64,000 nucleotides of DNA, taken from contig USEY01000006.1 of assembly GCA_900553815.1 (NCBI GenBank), forward strand, positions 20,972-84,971. The letters are read 5' to 3'. Shown here one piece after another: positions 1-8,778 of the stretch. This DNA is from an uncultured Bacteroides sp. (GTDB taxonomy: Bacteria; Bacteroidota; Bacteroidia; Bacteroidales; Bacteroidaceae). Position 1 is the first letter of the stretch. Each line of letters starts with the position of its first letter. Position numbers and translations under genes: made by a program. The notes under the pieces were generated by a model. It did not search any database. It was not told the DNA's origin and worked only from the letters and a program-made list of their open reading frames with translations.

Positions 1-641
1 GTCGTAACGGTAATCTTGCCGCGTACTTTGCTGCCGTTCATAATGGTGAAGGTATACTCCGTTTCATATTCCAGACCAGTGAATGTTGCGCAGCCGTTGG
101 CTATTTCTTCAGCGGTAAGGTCTCTGGTCTCTTCTTTTCCACCACTTACTATAATCTGTGTTACGGCTGTTCCGGCAGGCCATCTGACAGTGATGGATGT
201 AGAGGTGACATCTTCATCGGAAACAGCTTCAAAGATTTGTTCGGCATCTGTTTCGAATGTGGTGGTAGTCCATTTAGACTCTTTATTTTCGCCTACGGCT
301 TTGATTCTGACAGAGTATACTGTTTCGCCCATGAGGTCGGTCACAACGTAGGGATTTTCTTTTACGTCGCTGAAGGACAGGGTGGCAGTGCCTTGGCAGG
401 CCATGTCAGGGTCATTGGCAAAGAATTCAATGGCATAGGAGGTTGTCAGGTCTTCTGACAGGCATTCCCAGCTCAGCTTTACTTCTGTTTTGTTTTGTAC
501 TTTGGCCTCGAATTCAGTAGGTGAGAACAGACGGTCGTATTCTACGCTGGTCAGTTCGTCGGCTATGTCCGAGCAGGCGGTAGCGGTGAGCAGCACAGCC
601 CCGATACCCAGTATATAATTGAATTTTTTGAGTAGATTCAT
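1..641 (-). CDS. Fn3-type surface lipoprotein of a SusCD locus, partial (C-terminus beyond window)
   Basis: The reading frame is open from an ATG at 641 to the left edge, so only about 213 N-terminal residues are seen. It begins with a lipoprotein signal peptide (LLTATAC, with Cys near residue 21). Two beta-sandwich, fibronectin-III-like segments follow, with phrases such as VKLSWE, FETDAEQIF and VRWPAGTAVT. From memory, this N-terminal pattern is typical of Bacteroides proteins that carry DUF4957/DUF5123 beta-helix domains further on and are encoded next to SusD in pectin loci; those domains would lie outside the window. It starts 20 bp after susD and is probably the third gene of that operon. 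The inferred role is glycan binding at the cell surface. Confidence 0.75.
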   Translation of the reverse strand, partial: MNLLKKFNYILGIGAVLLTATACSDIADELTSVEYDRLFSPTEFEAKVQNKTEVKLSWECLSEDLTTSYAIEFFANDPDMACQGTATLSFSDVKENPYVVTDLMGETVYSVRIKAVGENKESKWTTTTFETDAEQIFEAVSDEDVTSTSITVRWPAGTAVTQIIVSGGKEETRDLTAEEIANGCATFTGLEYETEYTFTIMNGSKVRGKITVT

Positions 642-661
642 AATATGATTTGCGTTAGTGA

Positions 662-2488
662 TTAATAATTATAATCGTTGGTAAGCAGTCCGTTGCTGCC
701 ATCGATAAATACTTTCCAAATAGGCCAGAACATCTTGCTGTTGGGGTCGTTGATGTAGAGGTATTCAATGTACTTGTTGATTTTCGCATCGTTTTCAAGT
801 ACTTTGTCCGGGGTGCTTCCAGCACCGAGTACAAACCAAGACGAACTGCTTTCGAAGTTCTCTTTGCCATAGTCGTCTGTGTCACCTTTTTCCAGACCGT
901 AGATGGTATATCCATCGGCATCAGTGCTGGCGGCGCCCAATCCTTCGTTGTAGTAAATCTTGCTGGGATAATCGGAGTATGCTCCTGTACGGTTGGCCAG
1001 GTTGCTCATTTTGCTCTTGGTTTCGGCAAGTACCTCGCTCAGTTTGCCCCAGCGCATCAGGTCGACTTTACGGATGCCTTCGCCGGCGAATTCAAACTTT
1101 CTCTGGTCCATGATGGTCTGCTGGAATGCGTCTTGACTGGCACCGGCACTAGTCAGGATGGAGCTGGCCTTGGCACTGGGGTAAGCTCGGTCAAGGATGG
1201 GTTTCAGATATTGCTGGGCGTTTGCCGGACCATTTAGGGCGTTTTCGGCTTCGGCTGCCATGAGGTAGATGTCGGCATAGCGCATTACCTGATAGTTGAT
1301 GCCATCGTCGTTGGTTGAGGTGACAAGGCGCGACATCCACTCGAAGCGCAGCTTGCCAAAGCTCCAACCGCCACCGGAAGAGCCACTGATGGTCTTAACA
1401 CCGTCTGTCCATACATAGGGAAGGCAGGTAATGTTACGGCGTGCATCTTCTGCATCAAAGTCGTACCACAAGGTAGGAGTCGGTCCGTTTACACCGCCTT
1501 TGGCAAGGTTGGTCCATTGGTCGGTGGTTGTATGTTTGCCGCCCCAGGTGTAGAGCACGCGGCCACGTCCGTCTGAGAAGGGGATTTCGTAGATGGACTC
1601 CTTGCCGGCTGTCTGGTCTTCTTTGCAGAGGTTGCGGAAGTTTTCATCGAAGGTAGCACCCAGTTGGTTGCAGCCTTGGTTGATGATGCTGACGCATTCG
1701 TCGCGTGCAATCTGGTACATGGAGTTACGTTCGGTTGCGTCTGTCAGGTTGTAGCGCAATCCTTCATTGGGCCATTCGGAGTAACCGGCCAGGAAGAGGG
1801 CGATGCGGGCACGCAGGCCTTTGGCAAACGACTTGCTGACACGTTCGGTGGAAGTAGTATAGCTATTGGCATTGGGCCAGCCCAGATAGTCTTCGGCTAC
1901 CAGCAGGTCTTCCAGTACTTTCTTGAGAACGGTCACTCTGTCAGTCTTGGCCAGGTAGATGGTTTCGGTGGTGATGGGCTCAAAACGGTAAGGTACATCG
2001 CCCCATGCCTTTACCAGGTCGAAGTAGATGAATCCGCGCAGGGTGAGCAATTCGCCATAGAGTTGCCCCATGTTGGAGTTGGCGTCGATGTTGCCGTAGG
2101 CCTCGATGGATTCGATGGCCTTGTTGGCACGCTCAATGGCTTCGTACAGCTTGGCCCAGGCGTTGTTGGTGGTATTCATATACGTATTGGTTGGGTCGGC
2201 AGAGTAGCATGCCAATGATGCTTCCTTGTCGGTCGTAGGGTCGGATACGCCTGCGTAGTTGTTGTAGATTTCGCAGTCCGTGTTGGTTCCAAAATAAGGA
2301 ATGAAACGTCCGCGGTAGGAATTTGTCTCGGCAAACGACTGATGAATGCCCATGACAGCTGCGTCGGCCAGTGCTTCGGTAGAGAAGATGACATCTTCGC
2401 TCATGGATGATTTGGTTGGTGCATCCAGTTCGCAGGAGGTTACAAGGCTGCCTGCGATAAGACAGGTTATATATGCTAGTTTTTTCAT
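662..2488 (-). CDS. SusD/RagB-family glycan-binding outer-membrane lipoprotein
   Basis: This 608-residue protein has a lipoprotein signal peptide ending SLVTSC (Cys19). It carries the SusD hallmark helix with LRGFIYFDLVKAWGDVP at about residues 150-166, and a C-terminal region with RKFEFAGEGIRKVDLMRWG typical of the RagB/SusD fold. SusD proteins sit on the cell surface as a lid over the SusC barrel and bind the oligosaccharide being imported. The gene lies 22 bp downstream of susC and just upstream of the Fn3 lipoprotein gene, which fits one operon. The substrate cannot be read from SusD itself; pectin is inferred from the GH28 and GH43 enzymes upstream. Confidence 0.95.
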   Translation of the reverse strand: MKKLAYITCLIAGSLVTSCELDAPTKSSMSEDVIFSTEALADAAVMGIHQSFAETNSYRGRFIPYFGTNTDCEIYNNYAGVSDPTTDKEASLACYSADPTNTYMNTTNNAWAKLYEAIERANKAIESIEAYGNIDANSNMGQLYGELLTLRGFIYFDLVKAWGDVPYRFEPITTETIYLAKTDRVTVLKKVLEDLLVAEDYLGWPNANSYTTSTERVSKSFAKGLRARIALFLAGYSEWPNEGLRYNLTDATERNSMYQIARDECVSIINQGCNQLGATFDENFRNLCKEDQTAGKESIYEIPFSDGRGRVLYTWGGKHTTTDQWTNLAKGGVNGPTPTLWYDFDAEDARRNITCLPYVWTDGVKTISGSSGGGWSFGKLRFEWMSRLVTSTNDDGINYQVMRYADIYLMAAEAENALNGPANAQQYLKPILDRAYPSAKASSILTSAGASQDAFQQTIMDQRKFEFAGEGIRKVDLMRWGKLSEVLAETKSKMSNLANRTGAYSDYPSKIYYNEGLGAASTDADGYTIYGLEKGDTDDYGKENFESSSSWFVLGAGSTPDKVLENDAKINKYIEYLYINDPNSKMFWPIWKVFIDGSNGLLTNDYNY

Positions 2489-2510
2489 TATCGTAGTCTG
2501 TTTTTAGGTT

Positions 2511-5500
2511 TTAGAAGTTTAAGTTCAATCCAATTACGAATTGGCGGCTCTTGGGATAGGCAGAGTAGTCAACACCCGGAGTCAGGTTTGTCTTGCGCAT
2601 GGTAGATACCTCAGGGTCGAAACCAGAGTAATTGGTCAGACAGAAGACGTTATAGGCTGTTGCATAGAAACGCAGGTTGCTGATACCTATCTTTTTGAGC
2701 CATGCCTGTGGCAGGGTATATCCCAAAGTCAGTGTGCTTAAACGCAGGAAAGAAGCATCTTCTACATAGTAATCGGTCAGAATGTATTTTCCTGTGTAAG
2801 GCGACCACATGGTGGTGTTGGCGTTCAGTGCAGCCAGTTCATCAGCGTTGTTCCAGTTGAGGTAGTTGCCCATGGCGTCAATGTTGGTCCAGCGTGAGCC
2901 AGCCTGCATGGTTGAGATGAGGTTGCGGTACTGGTACTTGGAGGTCTGGGTGTACTCAATGGCATTGGCATTGTAGACGTCGTTGCCGATGCTGTAGTTG
3001 AAGTTGGCCGAGAAATCGAAGTTGTAAATGCGTGCATTCAGGTTGAAACCACCGATAGCAAGTGGATTGGTGTCACCGATGACCTGGCGGTCGGCAGTGG
3101 TGATGGTTCCGGTCTTTTCTGCCTTGGTTTCCATCAGCTTCATGGAACCGGGTTGTACGCTGGTGCCCAATATGCCGCTGCAATCTACAACGCCTTCCTT
3201 CGGCACCCACTTGCCGGCGGCCTGTGAAGCGGCGATATCAAAGTCACTTACTTCGTAACGGCCTGCGCTCTTGTATCCCCAGATTTGTCCGATGGGTTCA
3301 CCTGTACGAATAACAAAGTCTTGGTCAATTTCGGTAGATGCCCATGCGGTAGAAATATTGTCAATGGACTGAAGGTCGCCCAAAGAAACGACTTCATTCT
3401 TGTTGAATGAAATGTTGGCACCGACGCTCAGACTGAAGTTCTTTTTGTTGATGGCATAGTAGTTGAGTGATACTTCAAAACCTTTGTTGCGGGTTTCACC
3501 CATGTTGCGGTATTGGTAGTCGTAACCGGTACCGGATACGGGGTATTGAATCAGCAAATCCTTGGTGTTGTTCAGGTAAGCTTCGATAGTACCGTTGATT
3601 TTGCCGCCCAGGATGGTGAAGTCAAGACCGAGGTTACGGGTGATGGTAGTTTCCCACTTCAAATCGGGGTTGGCCATGGTCTTGGAAGGAGCCCAGTAGG
3701 ATGTGTAGCCGTTAATCCAAGTAGTGGCATTGGCAACGTATTCCTGTGTCAGCAGACCGGAAGGAATGTTGTTGTTACCGGCAGTACCATAGCTGAAACG
3801 CAGTTTCAGGTCATCAAGCCAATGGTTGGTTCTACGCATAAACGGTTCGGCTGAAATACGCCATGCAACGGCTGCAGAGGGGAAGAAACCCCAGCGGTTT
3901 TCTTCGGCAAACTTGGAAGAACCGTCGGCACGGAAGGTTGCGCTGACAATATACTTGCTGTCGAAGTCATAGTTGACACGTCCGAAATAAGAGAGCAGAA
4001 TATCGTCTGGGTCGTAGAAATCGGTGATTTCGTAAGGAGTTCCCTGGGTTGTCAAGTTCCAGCAATCGCTGGCGGTAAATGAAGAGGGGAAACCGTGTAC
4101 GGTATTGGTCAGTTCTTCATTCTTTTCGATGATGTATTCCTGTCCAACCAGTGCGTTGAGATGGTGGAGGCTGTTTTTATCGAACAGTTTCTTGAAGTCG
4201 TAGTTCAGGGTATTGGTGTTGCGGTATTTAGTCCTGTACTGATTGATAAGTGTGATGGCCGGTTTGCCTTGGTTGGATGATGAGGGCACATTTTGTACAT
4301 AATATGTAGAGGCACCCATGTATTTCTTGGTGTCCTGCTTGTATGTGTCATATCCGAATTCAGCCTTGAACTTCAGGTTATCAATAATTTCCCAAGTAAA
4401 GGCTCCCGACATGTTAAGCTGTGTGCGGGTTTTTCTCTGGTCATTGTCGCGCAAGGCAGTGAGGGGATTGTAGAACGAGGAGTTGGTTCCGTCGTCATCG
4501 CCGGCATCGGTGATTCCTGCTACAGGGTAGGGAGTGTATTGGATGGCATAGCGGAGGCGCTTGTCGGTGTTGTAGACACCGCTTGTCTCATTGGCACCTG
4601 CACCGTTTACTTTGGTCTTTGACCAGCGTGCCTGCATGTCGACAGAAATTCTCTTGCTGAGTTTGCTATTTAATTTCAGACTCAGGTTATCGCGTACGAA
4701 GTCGGACATTTCCATGATAGCCTTATCGTCCATACGTGCGTAACTGAATGCATATTTCATCTTTTCGCCACCGCCGTTAATATTCAAGCTGTGGTTAAAG
4801 GTATGACCGGTACGACCGAAAGTAAGGTCTTGCCAGTCGTTGGTAGCTACATTGTCATAGAGGTCAATATCCTGATAGCTTCCGAAATGCTCTTCATAGT
4901 CTTCTACCTTGTTTGTAAGGTTGGCCAGTTCATACTGCCATTCAGTATAATCTCTGGCATTTAAAACATCTAGTTTCTTAGCCACTTTCTTCCAAGAATA
5001 ATAGGCGTTGTAAGATACGTTGATTTTACCTTCCTTTCCGGATTTAGTGGTAACCAAGATTACACCGTTGGCACCACGCGAACCATAAATGGCGGTTGAA
5101 GAGGCATCCTTCAGTACGGTGATATCTTCAATATCGGAAGCAGGGATGTCTGAGATGGACTCAACAGGGAATCCGTCGACGATAAACAGCGGTTCGTTAC
5201 TTTGTGTGATAGAACCTCCACCACGTACGCGGATAGTCATGTCAGCATCAGGAGAACCTTCGGTCGTTGTAATTTGTACACCTGCCATTTTACCCTGAAG
5301 AGCTTCTGTGGCGTTGGCAACAGGTACGGCGGCCAGTACGTCGGAGTTGACGGTTGCGACAGAACCGGTCAGGTCTTTACGCTTAACTGAACCGTAACCG
5401 ATAACAACGACCTCTTCCAAAGCCTGGGAGTCATCTTCCATGGTGACATTGATAGTTGTTTGTCCTTTTACGGCAATTTCATAGGATTTCATACCTACGA

Positions 5501-5747
5501 ATGAGAATACCAACGTGGCGTTGGAGGGAACATTGAGTGAGTAGTTACCATCTATGTCGGTAATCGTACCGTTAGTGGTATTTCCTTTCTCTACTACGGA
5601 AGCACCAATCACGGTTTCTCCCGTCTTGTCTTTCACAGTACCTTTTACTGTAACATTCTGCGCTGATACGCCAAGCGAAATCACGGCCACTATGAAGAAT
5701 AGCAGCGCGGCGCGCATGTTTTTCATCTTGTTAGACATCCTTTGCAT
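2511..5747 (-). CDS. SusC/RagA-family TonB-dependent glycan transporter
   Basis: This 1078-residue outer-membrane protein has a signal peptide (to about residue 29, ISLGVSAQ). A carboxypeptidase-regulatory-like beta-sandwich follows (TVKGTVKDKTGETVIGASV to about residue 110), then a TonB-box-like stretch EEVVVIGYG and a plug domain ending with ASSTAIYGSRGANGVILVTT. A long beta barrel ends in the usual aromatic C-terminus (FVIGLNLNF). The start is the first of several in-frame ATGs (5747, with others at residues 4, 7 and 10), so the exact start is uncertain by a few codons. It is the import pore of the SusCD complex and leads the susC-susD-Fn3 lipoprotein operon, with its own promoter near 5810. 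Confidence 0.95.
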   Translation of the reverse strand: MQRMSNKMKNMRAALLFFIVAVISLGVSAQNVTVKGTVKDKTGETVIGASVVEKGNTTNGTITDIDGNYSLNVPSNATLVFSFVGMKSYEIAVKGQTTINVTMEDDSQALEEVVVIGYGSVKRKDLTGSVATVNSDVLAAVPVANATEALQGKMAGVQITTTEGSPDADMTIRVRGGGSITQSNEPLFIVDGFPVESISDIPASDIEDITVLKDASSTAIYGSRGANGVILVTTKSGKEGKINVSYNAYYSWKKVAKKLDVLNARDYTEWQYELANLTNKVEDYEEHFGSYQDIDLYDNVATNDWQDLTFGRTGHTFNHSLNINGGGEKMKYAFSYARMDDKAIMEMSDFVRDNLSLKLNSKLSKRISVDMQARWSKTKVNGAGANETSGVYNTDKRLRYAIQYTPYPVAGITDAGDDDGTNSSFYNPLTALRDNDQRKTRTQLNMSGAFTWEIIDNLKFKAEFGYDTYKQDTKKYMGASTYYVQNVPSSSNQGKPAITLINQYRTKYRNTNTLNYDFKKLFDKNSLHHLNALVGQEYIIEKNEELTNTVHGFPSSFTASDCWNLTTQGTPYEITDFYDPDDILLSYFGRVNYDFDSKYIVSATFRADGSSKFAEENRWGFFPSAAVAWRISAEPFMRRTNHWLDDLKLRFSYGTAGNNNIPSGLLTQEYVANATTWINGYTSYWAPSKTMANPDLKWETTITRNLGLDFTILGGKINGTIEAYLNNTKDLLIQYPVSGTGYDYQYRNMGETRNKGFEVSLNYYAINKKNFSLSVGANISFNKNEVVSLGDLQSIDNISTAWASTEIDQDFVIRTGEPIGQIWGYKSAGRYEVSDFDIAASQAAGKWVPKEGVVDCSGILGTSVQPGSMKLMETKAEKTGTITTADRQVIGDTNPLAIGGFNLNARIYNFDFSANFNYSIGNDVYNANAIEYTQTSKYQYRNLISTMQAGSRWTNIDAMGNYLNWNNADELAALNANTTMWSPYTGKYILTDYYVEDASFLRLSTLTLGYTLPQAWLKKIGISNLRFYATAYNVFCLTNYSGFDPEVSTMRKTNLTPGVDYSAYPKSRQFVIGLNLNF

Positions 5748-5777
5748 GTTTGTTAATTGAACAATGGTTATTTCTAT

Positions 5778-5793
5778 GTGTGTTCGGACACAC
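5778..5793 (-). promoter_or_regulatory. Small hairpin in the susC leader
   Basis: A perfect 6-bp inverted repeat (GTGTGT / ACACAC) with a 4-nt loop lies between the predicted susC promoter and start codon. It would form in the mRNA leader. Its function is unknown. Confidence 0.4.
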
Positions 5794-5809
5794 TGTTAAT
5801 TCATCGGTG

Positions 5810-5817
5810 CAAATGTA
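5810..5817 (-). promoter_or_regulatory. Predicted susC promoter, -7 box
   Basis: Read on the minus strand this is TACATTTG, an exact match to the Bacteroides -7 consensus TAnnTTTG, about 63 bp upstream of the susC start. I see no clear -33 TTTG. Confidence 0.55.
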
Positions 5818-5888
5818 TAAGGATGTAAATCGAGGAATGTGCAATAATTGTTTTAGCAGGGGGATTTTTTGTTTTCTTTTTTTTCTCT

Positions 5889-5948
5889 CTGCCCTCTGCC
5901 AGAACCTTTTGGCACAGAAGCGGGTATACTGGGCCTGACAGAGGGCAG
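5889..5948. repeat. Inverted repeat in the phosphatase-susC spacer
   Basis: Arms CTGCCCTCTG (5889-5898) and CAGAGGGCAG (5939-5948) are perfect complements and extend inward to 14 nt with one mismatch. A smaller nested hairpin (TGCCA/TGGCA) lies inside. It follows the phosphatase gene on the minus strand but is not followed by a T tract there, so it is a weak intrinsic terminator candidate. It could also be an operator upstream of susC. Confidence 0.6.
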
Positions 5949-6010
5949 GGAAGGGGTTGTTTTGTTTTTTATAGCTGCCGTTTTATGTATTTTTTGTAAG
6001 GCAGGGGGTG

Positions 6011-6670
6011 TCAGATGTTAACGGACAGCAATCGGGCAATTTCTGCCGGGGCGTCTACAATAAAGTCGGGCTTGAAAGCTTCGAGTTCGGTACGTGGTCG
6101 GAATCCCCAGGTGACACCGCAGGCTGTAACACTGGCATTGGCAGCAGTCTGCATGTCTACGCCTGAATCGCCTACATATAGTACGTCGTTTTTGTCAATT
6201 TGTGCAATGGACAGAATGTCGTGTACGATGGTTGGGTCGGGTTTGGTGTTTACACCTTCGCGTTGACCAAAAACTGCACAGAACTGGATGTCGGGGAAGT
6301 AGTGGGCAACGAGGTGGCGTGTGGCCGACTGGTATTTGTTGGAGGCTACGGCCAGCTGTATAGATTGGTCTTGAAGCTGCTTCAGCAGTTCGGGAATGCC
6401 GGGATAAGGACGGCTGAGGTCGGCATTGTGCACATCGTAGTAGGGGATAAACTCCTTGCGCATGCGCAAAACGTTCTCTTCGGTTTTCTCGCCTTCGGGC
6501 AGGGCGCGTTCAAACAGTTTGTTGATGCCGTTGCCCACCATGAAATTGTAAGCTTCGGTATCGTGGGTAGGATAGCCCAGGGTCTTTAGGGCATGATTGG
6601 TGCTTTGTGCCAGGTCGGCAATGGTGTTGAGCAGGGTGCCGTCGAGGTCGAATATCACGAGCTTTTTCAT
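6011..6670 (-). CDS. HAD-superfamily phosphatase, phosphoglycolate phosphatase-like
   Basis: This 219-residue protein opens with the HAD motif I FDLDGTLLNT, where Asp8 would be the nucleophile. It has a helical cap region, motif II (VASNK), a conserved lysine (TKPDP) and motif III/IV (VLYVGDSGVDMQTAANA). It looks like Gph-type phosphatases that remove phosphate from 2-phosphoglycolate or small sugar phosphates; the true substrate is not decidable here. It has its own -7 box at 6697 and lies between susC and the GH43 gene on the same strand. It therefore interrupts the polysaccharide locus but seems separately transcribed. Confidence 0.88.
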   Translation of the reverse strand: MKKLVIFDLDGTLLNTIADLAQSTNHALKTLGYPTHDTEAYNFMVGNGINKLFERALPEGEKTEENVLRMRKEFIPYYDVHNADLSRPYPGIPELLKQLQDQSIQLAVASNKYQSATRHLVAHYFPDIQFCAVFGQREGVNTKPDPTIVHDILSIAQIDKNDVLYVGDSGVDMQTAANASVTACGVTWGFRPRTELEAFKPDFIVDAPAEIARLLSVNI

Positions 6671-6696
6671 TGTCTTGTCTTTTTGTTAATCGTGTG

Positions 6697-6704
6697 CAAA
6701 GATA
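6697..6704 (-). promoter_or_regulatory. Predicted promoter of the HAD phosphatase, -7 box
   Basis: Minus-strand TATCTTTG matches TAnnTTTG and lies 27 bp upstream of the start codon. Confidence 0.55.
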
Positions 6705-6777
6705 AGATTTTTCGTCTGTATCAGGATGGGCTGCAGGGGAAAAGCAGGCCTGTTGCAGGTATGGCCGTGACGGTTGG

Positions 6778-6900
6778 GGGTAGTAGTTAACTCGGCTTTT
6801 GATAGCGGTTAACTCCCAACGCGATAGTAGTCCACTGCTAACATGATAGTAGTTAACTCCTAACGCGATAGCAGTTAACTGCTATTCCGATACCTGCAAA
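6778..6900. repeat. Degenerate 22-bp tandem array A
   Basis: About five units sharing a core like GATAGYAGTTAACTSC recur every 22 bp: the AGTTAAC element or its variant starts at 6785, 6807, 6829, 6851 and 6873. The array lies between the GH43 stop and the promoter of the HAD phosphatase. It is flanked by an inverted pair TTGCAGGTA (about 6753) / TACCTGCAA (6891-6899). No coding potential is evident. The 22-bp period is shared with arrays at 42.2-42.6 and 60.5 kb, although the sequences differ. Confidence 0.85.
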
Positions 6901-7063
6901 CGGCCATGCTTCAATGCAAAACCTGGTTGTATTTGTCATTGAAACATAGCCGTTTGCTACCTGTAGATATGTATGTAATCTATTGACGAATAGTCAGCTC
7001 TGTTATCTTAGGTGGAAAAATGAAACCTTTTCAGATGCAGGCCTTGTGTTAAGGCTTTTTCTA

Positions 7064-8737
7064 CTATTTCTTGGTGATGCGGAACCAGTCTATGTCTGCC
7101 CAGCCGCCGTCGTTGGTCTTGATGGCAGGGCGAGTGCAGAACATACCTACCTTGGTGCCTATCCATTTGCCTTCTCTGGCCTGGAATTCGTTGCCCAGCG
7201 GTTTGAACTTCTTTCCGTCGAGGCTGTAGCTGAAGTGGCATTTCACTACCAGGTCGTGTCCGCCTTCGCTTTTGGCTATTTTCTGGCCATTGGTGCTGAA
7301 CTTAACGCGCAGGTACACGGTGCTGTCTGTCAGTGTGGTGCTGGCGTTCACTTCTTCCGCGTTGCCTTTATCTGCTTTGCGGCACGATACTTGCGAGAGT
7401 ACCAGTCCGTTCTCGGTGTTTTCTATGGCCAGTGCGGCGTAGTCCATGCCCATGACTACCAGTCCTGTGCGTTCGCCTTTATACTTGGGGCTGGGAGTGA
7501 AGGTAAGCTTCATGGTGGCGGTGAAGTTGGGGGCCGGTGTCTTCTGGAGCAGCAGGTTGGCCACGTCCCACAAGTTTTTGCAATCGTCGGTCACGGGATA
7601 GGAATACAGGCGCAACAGGCTCCGGTCACCGGCGCAGTAGGACCATTTCTCGTTGATGTTTGCGTGCCACTGCCATTGTGGTGAGAGGGTGTAGCCGTCA
7701 AATTCGTCGCTTTCCTGCGGGGTACATACGGGCCACGTCTTGCCCACGTTGGGCTTCTTGTAGGTCAGTACGGGTTCGCCGCAGCCGTCGCCATCCTTGT
7801 CTGTACCTATGACGGGCCATCCGTCTACCCACTTCATGGGTTGCAGGTGTACCAGGCGTCCGTAAGCACCTACGTCCTGAAAGTGCAGAAACCAGTCTTC
7901 GCCCGTAGGTGTATCTACCCAGGCACCCTGATGAGGGCCATTGACGGGGCTGTTGCCTTGTGCCAGCACGGTCTTCCATTCGTAGGGACCATATACATTC
8001 TTGGAGCGAAGCACTACCTGCCAGCCGGTAGGCACACCGCCTGCGGGGTGGAAAATGTAGTAGTAGCCATCCTTCTTGTAAAACTTGGGGCCTTCGCAGG
8101 TTTCGTGTGCCTCGTGTCCGTCGAAGATGATGCGCGATTGGGTAATGGCTTGTGTAGCATCGCTGTTCAGCTCGCAGATGGCAATAACGCTCTTCAGCCC
8201 TGTCCGACTGCCGGCATAGGCGTGTACCATGTACACCTTGCCGTCTTCGTCCCACAGGGGGCAGGTATCAATGATGCCCTTACCGGCCTTTACCAATATA
8301 GGTTCGCTCCAGGGGCCTTTCGGGTTTTTGGCCTTCACCATGTAGGCACCGCGGTCGGGGTCACCCCAGAAGATGTAGAACTCACCATTGTGGTGGCGTA
8401 TGCTGGGTGCCCATACACGGTTACCGTGGTCGGGGCGTTCGGGTGTTTCAAAGGGTGGGAAACCATAGGGTATGGCGGCACCGATAATGGTCCAGTTCAC
8501 CAAGTCCTTGGAATGCAGTATTTGCAGGCCGGGCAGGCAGTTGAAACTCGACGAAGTCATGTAGAAGTCGTCGCCCACACGGCAGGCGTCCGGGTCGGAG
8601 TAGTCGGCATAGAGCACGGGGTTCTGATAGGTTTCGTTGCCCCGGTCGGCAACCCATACTTCCGATACATAGTTTGTATTCTGCGCTGCAACGGCTGAGG
8701 CTGCAAGCAGGGATAGGGCAAATAAAGTTTTTCGCAT
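7064..8737 (-). CDS. GH43 glycoside hydrolase with C-terminal beta-sandwich
   Basis: I choose the ATG at 8737 (557 aa) because it opens a clean signal peptide, MRKTLFALSLLAASAVAAQ; the frame is open further upstream without one. The five-bladed propeller residues of GH43 are visible: Asp48 in YSDPDACR (base), Asp157 in GIIDTCP (pKa modulator) and Glu215 in HETCEGPKFY (acid). A C-terminal concanavalin-like sandwich (about residues 340-557, FTATMKLTFTPSPKYKGERTG) matches the layout of beta-xylosidase/alpha-arabinofuranosidase subfamilies. It probably removes arabinose or xylose side chains from pectic glycans in the periplasm. It follows the DUF4861 gene by 41 bp and looks co-transcribed with it. 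Confidence 0.92.
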   Translation of the reverse strand: MRKTLFALSLLAASAVAAQNTNYVSEVWVADRGNETYQNPVLYADYSDPDACRVGDDFYMTSSSFNCLPGLQILHSKDLVNWTIIGAAIPYGFPPFETPERPDHGNRVWAPSIRHHNGEFYIFWGDPDRGAYMVKAKNPKGPWSEPILVKAGKGIIDTCPLWDEDGKVYMVHAYAGSRTGLKSVIAICELNSDATQAITQSRIIFDGHEAHETCEGPKFYKKDGYYYIFHPAGGVPTGWQVVLRSKNVYGPYEWKTVLAQGNSPVNGPHQGAWVDTPTGEDWFLHFQDVGAYGRLVHLQPMKWVDGWPVIGTDKDGDGCGEPVLTYKKPNVGKTWPVCTPQESDEFDGYTLSPQWQWHANINEKWSYCAGDRSLLRLYSYPVTDDCKNLWDVANLLLQKTPAPNFTATMKLTFTPSPKYKGERTGLVVMGMDYAALAIENTENGLVLSQVSCRKADKGNAEEVNASTTLTDSTVYLRVKFSTNGQKIAKSEGGHDLVVKCHFSYSLDGKKFKPLGNEFQAREGKWIGTKVGMFCTRPAIKTNDGGWADIDWFRITKK

Positions 8738-8778
8738 GATGTGTCTTTCTTTGTTTGGATGAAAATATGTGAGTAGGG

